From Streptomyces calvus (lineage in GTDB: Bacteria; Actinomycetota; Actinomycetes; Streptomycetales; Streptomycetaceae), in contig NZ_VCNP01000056.1 in NCBI RefSeq assembly GCF_006782915.1, positions 558,001-622,000 on the forward strand: 64,000 bases of DNA. The letters are read 5' to 3'. The notes under the pieces were generated by a model, which had not been told where the DNA came from, ran no database searches, and saw nothing but the letters and a program-made list of their open reading frames with translations. Shown one piece after another: positions 58,068-64,000 of this stretch (the first letter of the stretch is position 1; each line of letters starts with the position of its first letter). The translations under genes were made by a program, and so were the position numbers.

Positions 58068-58349
58068 ATGCAGACCCTGGCGCACTTCGGCGACGGCGGG
58101 CCCGGCCCGTGGATCCTGTTCCTCCCCGTGATCTGGGCCCTGGTCATCGGCGGCGGCATCGCACTGCTGCGCCGCACCGGGTGGCGCGGACGCGGCGGAC
58201 CCGGACGGCCCGCGCCCGACGACCACTCGCCCATCACGGTGCTCGGCCACCGCTTCGCCTCCGGTGAGATCGACGAGGACGAGTACTGGCGCCGGCTGTC
58301 CGTCCTGGACGAGCAGTTCGGCCGGCCCGGAAAGGGCGGTGCGGCATGA
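58068..58349 (+). CDS. SHOCT-domain membrane protein
   Basis: 93 residues: a hydrophobic segment (about 13-35, PGPWILFLPVIWALVIGGGIAL), a basic RRTGWRGRG stretch and a C-terminal SHOCT motif (RFASGEIDEDEYWRRLSVLDE). SHOCT motifs are short oligomerisation modules of unknown purpose, common ahead of ABC exporters. GAGGAG lies 8 nt before the ATG. The stop overlaps the ABC ATPase start (ATGA), tying it to the exporter. Confidence 0.9.
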   Translation: MQTLAHFGDGGPGPWILFLPVIWALVIGGGIALLRRTGWRGRGGPGRPAPDDHSPITVLGHRFASGEIDEDEYWRRLSVLDEQFGRPGKGGAA

Positions 58350-59107
58350 GCACCACGACCACCACCGCCACCCGCTCCGCCGCGCGGGTCGTCGACGCCG
58401 TCAAGGTGTACGGGGCCGGCGACACCGCCGTACGGGCCCTGGACGGCGTGTCCGTGACGTTCCCGGCGGGCCGGTTCACCGCGATCATGGGGCCCTCGGG
58501 CTCCGGCAAGTCCACCCTGATGCACTGCGCGGCCGGACTGGACACCCTCACCTCCGGAGCCGCCTGGATCGGCGACACGGAACTGGGCGGCCTCGACGAC
58601 CGCCGCCTCACCCTGCTGCGCCGCGACCGCGTGGGCTTCGTGTTCCAGGCGTTCAACCTGGTGCCCACGCTCACCGTCGCGGAGAACATCACCCTGCCGC
58701 TCGATCTCGCGGGCGGGGGCGGCGGGTCGGACGCCGAGTGGATCGACGCCCTGATCGACGTCGTCGGCCTGCGCGACCGGCTGCGGCACCGGCCCGCGGA
58801 ACTGTCCGGCGGGCAGCAGCAACGCGTCGCGGTGGCCCGGGCGTTCGCCGGCCGGCCCGACGTGGTCTTCGCCGACGAGCCGACCGGCAACCTCGACTCC
58901 CGCTCCGGCGAGGAGGTGCTCGGGCTGCTCGGCCGCACCGTCCGGCAGACCGGCCGCACCGTCGTCATGGTCACCCACGACCCGGTCGCCGCCGCCCACG
59001 CCGACGAGGTGGTCTTCCTCGCCGACGGGCGCCTGGTCGACCGGATGGAAGCCCCGACCGCCGACGCGGTCCTGGACCGGATGAAAGCCTTCGAGGTGCC
59101 CTCATGA
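58346..59107 (+). CDS. ABC transporter ATP-binding protein (MacB/LolD type)
   Basis: 253 residues: Walker A GPSGSGKST (49-57), Q-loop VGFVFQAFNLVPTLTV, signature LSGGQQQRVAVARA, Walker B VVFADEPTGNLDS and switch histidine in VTHD. The TGNLDSRSG segment is typical of LolD/MacB ATPases that pair with FtsX-like permeases, which is what follows. Coupled by ATGA at both ends. Confidence 0.95.
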   Translation: MSTTTTTATRSAARVVDAVKVYGAGDTAVRALDGVSVTFPAGRFTAIMGPSGSGKSTLMHCAAGLDTLTSGAAWIGDTELGGLDDRRLTLLRRDRVGFVFQAFNLVPTLTVAENITLPLDLAGGGGGSDAEWIDALIDVVGLRDRLRHRPAELSGGQQQRVAVARAFAGRPDVVFADEPTGNLDSRSGEEVLGLLGRTVRQTGRTVVMVTHDPVAAAHADEVVFLADGRLVDRMEAPTADAVLDRMKAFEVPS

Positions 59108-61665
59108 ACACCTCCGTACGTCTGAGCGCGTCCTCCCTGCGCGCCCACAGGCGCCGCTTCGCCGGGACGTTCCTCGCCGTGTTCCTGGGCGTGGCCTTCC
59201 TGGCCGGCACCCTCGTCATGGGCGACACGCTCCGCGCGAGCTTCGACTCCATGTTCGGCAACGCGGCCGCCGGCACCGACGCCGTCGTCCGCAGCGCCGA
59301 CGCCATCACCACCCCCGGCGAGAGCCAGGGCGTACGGCAGCCGGTGGCCGCGGACCTGACGCGCACCGTCGAGCGGGTCCCGGGCGTCGCCGCGGCCGCC
59401 CCCGACATCCAGGGCGCCGGGCAGCTCGTCGGCGCGGACGGCGAGCCGATCGGCGGCCAGGGACCGCCCACCGTCGCCGGCAACTGGATCACCGACCCCG
59501 AACTGAACCCCTACCGCCTCGCCGAGGGCCGCGCCCCGCAGAAGTCCGGCGAGGTCGTGGTGAACCGCGGCACGGCCGAGCGGGGCGGCCTGGCCGTCGG
59601 CGACACCACCGTGCTGCGCACCCCGGACCCGGTCGAGGTGACCGTCGTCGGCCTCGCGACCTTCGGCGGCGAGGACGGCATGGCCCAGGTGACCTACACC
59701 GGCATGACCCGGGCCGACGCCGAGAGGTACCTCACGGCCGGGCCCGGTCGGGCGGCGAGCATCCTGGTGCGGGCCGGACCCGGCGTGAGCCAGGAGGAAC
59801 TGGTCGACCGGCTCGCCCCGGTGCTGCCCGAGGGCGTCGAGGCCGTCACCGGCCAGGAGTCGGCCGAGGAGAACAACGAGATGATCTCCGGCCAGTTCCT
59901 GGACCTGTTCACGCTGTTCCTGCTGGTGTTCTCCGGTGTCGCCCTGCTGGTGGCGACGTTCTCCATCCACAACACCTTCGCGATCGTCGTCGCGCAGCGC
60001 ACCCGCGAGAACGCCCTGCTGCGGGCGCTGGGTGCCTCGCGCCGCCAGGTCACCGCCGCCACCCTGACGGAGGCGAGCGCGGTGGCCCTGACCGCCTCGG
60101 CGGCCGGACTGGCGGGCGGCATCGGCATCGCGGCGGGACTCCAGGCGCTGTTCCCGGCGATCGGCTTCCCCTTCCCGGAGGGCGCGCTGGTGGTCGGCCC
60201 GGTGTCGCTGCTGCTGCCGCTCGCCGTCGGCGTCGTGGTCTGCCTGGGCTCGGCCCTGCTGCCGGCCGTGCGCGCCGGGCGCACCGCGCCGCTGGCGGCG
60301 CTGCGCGAGACGGCCGTCGACGCCTCCGGCGCCTCCCGCACCCGCGCGGTCGCCGGCACCGGCCTCGCGGCGCTGGCCCTCGCCATCACGCTCACCGGTG
60401 TCCTGGTGACCCCGTCCGTCTGGCTGGCCGGAACCGGCGCCGTCCTGGCCCTGGTCGCCTTCGTGGTCCTCGGGCCCGTGGCCTCGTCCGCCGCCGTACG
60501 TGTCCTCGGCAGCCCGCTGGACCGGCTGCGCGGCGTCACCGGCTCCCTCGCCCGGCGCAACGCGCTGCGCAGCCCGAAGCGCACGGCCGCCACCGCGAGC
60601 GCCCTGATGATCGGCGTGGCCGTGGTGTCGCTGTTCACGGTGTTCGGGGCGTCGCTGAAGGCGACCATGGACCGGACGGTCTCCCGGTCCTTCGCGGGCG
60701 ACGTCGCCGTCAGCGCGCCGTCGTTCGGCGCGGGCGGCAGCGGACTGAGCCCGCGGCTGGCCGGCGCCGTCGCCGAGCTGCCCGAGGTGGACACCGCCGT
60801 CGGGCTCGGCCGGGGCGTCGCCGAAGTCGACGGCGACGGACGGGCGTTGACCGTCACCGACCCGGTCGCCCTGCAACGCACCTTCGACCTCGGCGAGATC
60901 GACGGCTCCCTGGACGCGCTCGGCACCGACGGCATCGCGGTCATCCGGCAGGAGGCCGACCGGCTCGGTGTCAGCCCCGGCGACACCACCCGGCTCACCT
61001 TCACCGACGGCGAGGAGAAGGCGTTCACGGTCCGTGCCGTCTACGGGCAGTCGGAACTCGCCGGCGACTACGTCATCACGCGCGCGGCCTGGGCCCCGCA
61101 CCGCACGCAGGACGCCGACACCCTCGTCGCGGTCACCTTCGCCGACGGCGTGGACACCGCCGCGGGCGCGGCCGCCGTGCAGCGGGTCGCCGACGATTAC
61201 GGCAACCCCGAGGTGCAGACGCGTCAGGAGTACGCCGAGTCCTCGGCCGGCGGCATCGACATGATGCTGACCCTGGTCTACGCGCTGCTCGCGCTGGCCG
61301 TGCTCATCGCGCTGCTCGGCATCGCCAACACCCTCACCCTGGCGGTCCACGAACGCACCCGTGAGCTGGGACTGCTCAGGGCCGTCGGCCAGACCCGCTC
61401 CCAGCTGCGGGCCATGGTCCGCTGGGAGTCGGTCCTGGTCGCCGCGTTCGGCACCGCGGGCGGACTCGTCCTGGGCGCCTTCCTCGGCTGGGTCCTGGTG
61501 GCCGCGTCGGACGGAGCGAGCGACAGTGCCTTCGCCTTCGCGCTGCCGCCCCTGCAACTCGCCGTGGTCGCGCTGGTCGGCCTGGCGGCCGGCGCCCTCG
61601 CCGGTGTGCGCCCGGCCCGCCGAGCGGCCCGCCTCGACGTGCTGCGCGCCGTCGCCACGGAGTGA
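59104..61665 (+). CDS. FtsX-like ABC transporter permease
   Basis: 853 residues with two FtsX/MacB permease modules. A signal-like first helix (about 18-38) precedes a large extracytoplasmic domain, then three helices near 275-390; the second module repeats this, with an outer domain at about 530-700 and three helices at about 720-840 (LVYALLALAVLIALLGIANTLTLAVHERTRELGLLRAVGQTRSQ is the diagnostic segment, quoted by blocks). Together with the ATPase it works as a mechanotransmitter that extrudes lipids, peptides or antibiotics, or controls envelope enzymes. Ends 51 bp before a very stable terminator. Confidence 0.93.
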   Translation: MNTSVRLSASSLRAHRRRFAGTFLAVFLGVAFLAGTLVMGDTLRASFDSMFGNAAAGTDAVVRSADAITTPGESQGVRQPVAADLTRTVERVPGVAAAAPDIQGAGQLVGADGEPIGGQGPPTVAGNWITDPELNPYRLAEGRAPQKSGEVVVNRGTAERGGLAVGDTTVLRTPDPVEVTVVGLATFGGEDGMAQVTYTGMTRADAERYLTAGPGRAASILVRAGPGVSQEELVDRLAPVLPEGVEAVTGQESAEENNEMISGQFLDLFTLFLLVFSGVALLVATFSIHNTFAIVVAQRTRENALLRALGASRRQVTAATLTEASAVALTASAAGLAGGIGIAAGLQALFPAIGFPFPEGALVVGPVSLLLPLAVGVVVCLGSALLPAVRAGRTAPLAALRETAVDASGASRTRAVAGTGLAALALAITLTGVLVTPSVWLAGTGAVLALVAFVVLGPVASSAAVRVLGSPLDRLRGVTGSLARRNALRSPKRTAATASALMIGVAVVSLFTVFGASLKATMDRTVSRSFAGDVAVSAPSFGAGGSGLSPRLAGAVAELPEVDTAVGLGRGVAEVDGDGRALTVTDPVALQRTFDLGEIDGSLDALGTDGIAVIRQEADRLGVSPGDTTRLTFTDGEEKAFTVRAVYGQSELAGDYVITRAAWAPHRTQDADTLVAVTFADGVDTAAGAAAVQRVADDYGNPEVQTRQEYAESSAGGIDMMLTLVYALLALAVLIALLGIANTLTLAVHERTRELGLLRAVGQTRSQLRAMVRWESVLVAAFGTAGGLVLGAFLGWVLVAASDGASDSAFAFALPPLQLAVVALVGLAAGALAGVRPARRAARLDVLRAVATE

Positions 61666-61716
61666 GGACCCGCATCACGTGTCCCCATGCCGGCGGTGCG
61701 GAAGTCCGAAGGGCCC

Positions 61717-61786
61717 GCCGGTGTCGGGACGGTGAGCGCGCACCGGTCCGGAAAGGGCCGAGCGCGCTCACCGTCCCGACACCGGC
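61717..61786. terminator. 25-bp perfect stem terminator
   Basis: GCCGGTGTCGGGACGGTG with the following AGCGCGC (61717-61741) pairs perfectly with 61762-61786 across a 20-nt loop. It lies between the convergent exporter operon and the ATPase gene and can serve both strands. Confidence 0.9.
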
Positions 61787-61835
61787 CCGGCGGCCCCTGG
61801 GGGCCGAGCCGGGAACAGGGTGTGTCACCGCCCGG

Positions 61836-62381
61836 TCAGCCGACAACGGCCGACCGGGCGGGAGCGGGTTCGGGCCGGTGGCCCTCGGTGGCGGCGTCGA
61901 CGAGGGCGACCTCCGCGAAGCGGTGGTCGGCGAGTTCGCCGCCGGTGAGCCGCGGGAGCCGGTCCCGGGTCACCGGGGCGACCGCGGCCGGCGTCGGCAG
62001 GGTGAACCAGACGGTCTTGCCCGACTCGCCGTCCGGCACCACGCCCCAGCTCTCGCTCATCGCGGCCACCATCGCCAGCCCGCGTCCGCACGTGGCGAGC
62101 GGACCGGCTTCCTCCACGACCGGCAGTCGGGGGTCGTGGTCGCGCACCGAGACCTTGAGCCGGTCGAGCTGCAGCTCCATCTCGACGGTGCACGTCTTGT
62201 CGGGCCGGGCGTGCCGGTGGACGTTGGACAACAGCTCCGTCACACCGAGCGAGGCCCGGTCTATCAGCGAATCCATGTGCCAGTAGCGCAACTGCGCAGA
62301 TACGATTCTGCGGATCTGGCCGATCCGCGACGGCAGGGCTTGGAGCTCCACGGTGCAGTGCCTGCTTGGGTAAGTGATCAC
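61836..62381 (-). CDS. RsbW-like ATP-binding (HATPase) regulatory protein
   Basis: 181 residues with a GHKL fold: SLGVTELLSNVHRHARPDKTC (N box), SVRDHDPRLP (G1 box) and GRGLAMVAAMSESWGV (G2 box). Stand-alone HATPases of this type in Streptomyces act as anti-sigma factors or in serine-kinase switches. No sigma-factor or antagonist gene is adjacent. GTG 62381 was chosen because GGGGAG lies 8 nt upstream and it gives the usual domain start; the in-frame ATG at 62552 adds a poorly conserved head. Confidence 0.88.
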   Translation of the reverse strand: MITYPSRHCTVELQALPSRIGQIRRIVSAQLRYWHMDSLIDRASLGVTELLSNVHRHARPDKTCTVEMELQLDRLKVSVRDHDPRLPVVEEAGPLATCGRGLAMVAAMSESWGVVPDGESGKTVWFTLPTPAAVAPVTRDRLPRLTGGELADHRFAEVALVDAATEGHRPEPAPARSAVVG

Positions 62382-62564
62382 GGCTGCGACTCCCCGACGT
62401 GAGGTCCGGAAGAACACGGAGTACGGATCCAGCAGGGCGCCTGCGTGACACTGCCGCCTGCTGTCGTGGCCGGCGGGCTGGTTCGCAGCGTTATCGCCGG
62501 TAAACCCAGAGTGACGTGAGACCAGAGTGACGCAGGGGGTGGGGTGGCGCAACTCGCGGGCATC

Positions 62565-62888
62565 TCAGGCGCCGCGCCCCGACGCCCGGCGGACGGCCTC
62601 GATGAAACGGCGGGCCGCGGGCGGGCCCGGTTCCCCCGGCGCGGGGTCGTGGTCGCCGAGGGTCAGCAGGTACCGCTTGCCGTTGAGGTCGGCCAGCGCC
62701 CGGTCCTCGGGCGCGAACCAGGGCCGTGACGCACGGACCGCCTGCACCGGCGCGCTGTCGATCTCACTGCCGTAGCTGGTGAGCAACTCCAGCCGGCCGC
62801 CGCTGATCCGGACCTGACCGGCCCGGGTGAGCGAACGCAGCCGCTTGCCGATCCGCACGCCCGTGGCCGTGAACTCCGGCTCCGCCAT
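62565..62888 (-). CDS. Small conserved protein of unknown function
   Basis: 107 residues, soluble, with a compact pattern FTATGVRIGKRLRSLTRAGQVRISGGRLELLTSYGSEIDSAPV (by blocks) and WFAPEDRALADLNGKRYLLTLGD. The alternation of short strands suggests a PH-like or small beta-barrel fold, but no family name is recognised. ATG 62888 is preceded by a G-rich site (AAGGGGGCGGG); the longer in-frame start at 63056 would add an Ala/Arg-rich head. It is divergent from the cysteine-synthase-family gene. Confidence 0.65.
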   Translation of the reverse strand: MAEPEFTATGVRIGKRLRSLTRAGQVRISGGRLELLTSYGSEIDSAPVQAVRASRPWFAPEDRALADLNGKRYLLTLGDHDPAPGEPGPPAARRFIEAVRRASGRGA

Positions 62889-63151
62889 GCCACCCGCCCC
62901 CTTGTGCGCTTCGGTGTGCCGGACCGCGCGACGCGGGCCGGCTCCTGTCCAGATCCAGTGTGCCCTTGCTCCCGCCGGTGCAGTCTGCCCGCACCCGCCG
63001 TCGAGCACCAGTACACGCGCCCCCGTTCCCCGGGGCGCGAGAAGCACTCGCGCCAATGCGCCCCTGCGCCCCCGCGCCCCCGGCCCCCAGGAGCGCCTTG
63101 GGGTGGCTCAAAGGTGTGTTTATGCAGGTGGGAGGTGGTGCCAATGGTGCT

Positions 63152-63157
63152 TATGAT
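63152..63157 (+). promoter_or_regulatory. Candidate -10 of the cysteine-synthase-family gene
   Basis: TATGAT lies 54 nt before the GTG start; no convincing -35 is present at the usual distance. The remaining bases of the 322-bp gap (62889-63210) show no gene. Confidence 0.35.
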
Positions 63158-63210
63158 CGGAGTGCCGGCCGCGGGAGACGCCGTCGGCGCTCAGCGTAAG
63201 GAGCCGTTCC

Positions 63211-64000
63211 GTGAGCACTCCCGAACAGACCCTGACCGGCGCCACCCTCGACGTCGACCGCAGCGACCCGGCCTACCGGGCCTGGCTGAAAGAGGCCGTG
63301 CGCCGGGTGCAGGCCGACGCCAACCGCTCGGCCGACACCCACCTGCTGCTCTTCCCGCTGCCCGAGCGGTGGGGCATCGACCTCTACCTCAAGGACGAGT
63401 CGACGCACCCGACCGGCAGCCTCAAGCACCGGCTGGCCCGCTCGCTGTTCCTGTACGGGCTGTGCAACGGCTGGATCCGCCCCGGCCGCCCGGTCATCGA
63501 GGCGTCCAGCGGCTCCACGGCCGTGTCCGAGGCGTACTTCGCCAAGCTGATCGGCGTGCCCTTCATCGCCGTCATGCCGCGCACGACGAGCGCCGAGAAG
63601 TGCCGCCTGATCGAGTTCCACGGAGGGCAGTGCCACTTCGTGGACGACTCACGGAAGATGTACGAGGAGTCCGCCCGCCTCGCGGTGGAGACCGGCGGCC
63701 ACTACATGGACCAGTTCACCTACGCCGAGCGGGCCACGGACTGGCGCGGCAACAACAACATCGCCGAATCGATCTTCCGCCAGCTGGAGTTGGAGCGGTT
63801 CCCCGAGCCGGCGTGGATCGTCGCCACGGCCGGCACCGGCGGCACCTCGGCGACCCTCGCCCGCTACGTCCACTACATGCAGTACGACACCCGCATCTGC
63901 GTCGCCGACCCGGAGAACTCGTGCTTCTTCCAGGGCTGGACCACCGGCGACACGGACGTCGCCTGCGACCGCGGTTCGCGGATCGAGGGCATCGGACGGC
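63211..64000 (+). CDS. PLP-dependent cysteine synthase-family protein, 5' part
   Basis: The frame is open from GTG 63211 (AAGGAG 8 nt upstream) to the window end, 263 codons so far. Fold type II PLP enzyme: LYLKDESTHPTGSLKHRLA contains the Schiff-base lysine in GSLKHR, IEASSGSTAVSEAYFAKLIGVPF is the asparagine/serine loop that holds the substrate carboxylate, and ATAGTGGTSATLARY is the phosphate-binding loop. Cysteine synthase or cystathionine beta-synthase chemistry is expected, but the N-terminal DANRSADTHLLLFPLP marks a distinct actinobacterial subgroup, so the substrate is uncertain. The C-terminus is outside the window. Confidence 0.9.
   Translation, partial: MSTPEQTLTGATLDVDRSDPAYRAWLKEAVRRVQADANRSADTHLLLFPLPERWGIDLYLKDESTHPTGSLKHRLARSLFLYGLCNGWIRPGRPVIEASSGSTAVSEAYFAKLIGVPFIAVMPRTTSAEKCRLIEFHGGQCHFVDDSRKMYEESARLAVETGGHYMDQFTYAERATDWRGNNNIAESIFRQLELERFPEPAWIVATAGTGGTSATLARYVHYMQYDTRICVADPENSCFFQGWTTGDTDVACDRGSRIEGIGR

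Noticed and set aside
58234..61557. Very long minus-strand open frame (over 1,100 codons) opposite the ABC permease
   Set aside because: It is the mirror of a well-supported FtsX-type permease; high third-position GC leaves antisense frames open. Its translation is low-complexity Gly/Arg/Asp/His with no domain.

Overview
The window reads as a linear-chromosome segment of a high-GC actinomycete, almost certainly a Streptomyces. GC is very high in third codon positions, GTG starts and ATGA/GTGA start-stop overlaps are frequent, and the content is typical of the genus: a Hanks-type kinase with an extracellular tail, a class F sortase, ROK/LacI sugar regulators, a secreted mannanase and esterase with cellulose-binding domains, an F420/PPOX-type protein, a mycothiol-type DinB-fold enzyme, and several probable leaderless promoters. 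No rRNA, tRNA, CRISPR array, prophage module or large biosynthetic cluster was recognised.

Layout. 1-9.6 kb: the end of a MarR regulator, two VOC proteins, a GNAT acetyltransferase, a glycerophosphodiesterase, then a three-gene operon (DUF6421-like protein, SDR, threonine-aldolase-like enzyme) whose last stop codon lies in the target duplication of a MITE-like element; next a frameshifted transglutaminase-like gene coupled to a B3/B4-domain gene behind a clear promoter/operator. 9.6-25 kb: secreted hypotheticals, PlsC-like acyltransferase, thioredoxin, flavin reductase, etfBA, a DUF6986 aldolase-like gene, a DUF2975/XRE pair, a Ser/Thr kinase, LacI plus ROK sugar kinase, a 13-unit minisatellite, a TmrB-like/Nudix fusion, an MBL hydrolase and an M20 dipeptidase. 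25-35.4 kb: geranylgeranyl-reductase-type flavoprotein, a NarL-type two-component pair, MarR, DinB-fold enzyme, SDR, a phage-type amidase with a coupled small ORF, and a class F sortase with its likely substrate.

35.4-46.6 kb: mannanase and SGNH esterase (the latter behind a perfect CebR-type box), a tctCBA solute transporter divergent from an orphan response regulator whose C-terminus is an 18-bp minisatellite, then an Idh/MocA-PmoA-cupin operon behind a LacI-type operator, ending in repeats that include a run of 56 G. 46.6-64 kb: PAP2 phosphatase, GH15 glucanohydrolase, a degenerate second MITE-like element, a DeoR regulator divergent from a SIS isomerase/class II aldolase operon, rRNA methyltransferase, AlkB, ROK regulator/beta-hydroxyacid dehydrogenase/F420-type operon, a DUF4865/TetR pair, a SHOCT/ABC/FtsX-type export operon, an anti-sigma-type ATPase and the start of a cysteine-synthase-family gene that runs off the end.

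Two themes cut across the window. First, many short catabolic operons are paired with a readable operator. Second, there is an unusual density of degenerate tandem repeats with different units, several of which begin in the last codons of a gene and spill into the intergenic space. All functional names come from motif recognition by eye; no database search was run.
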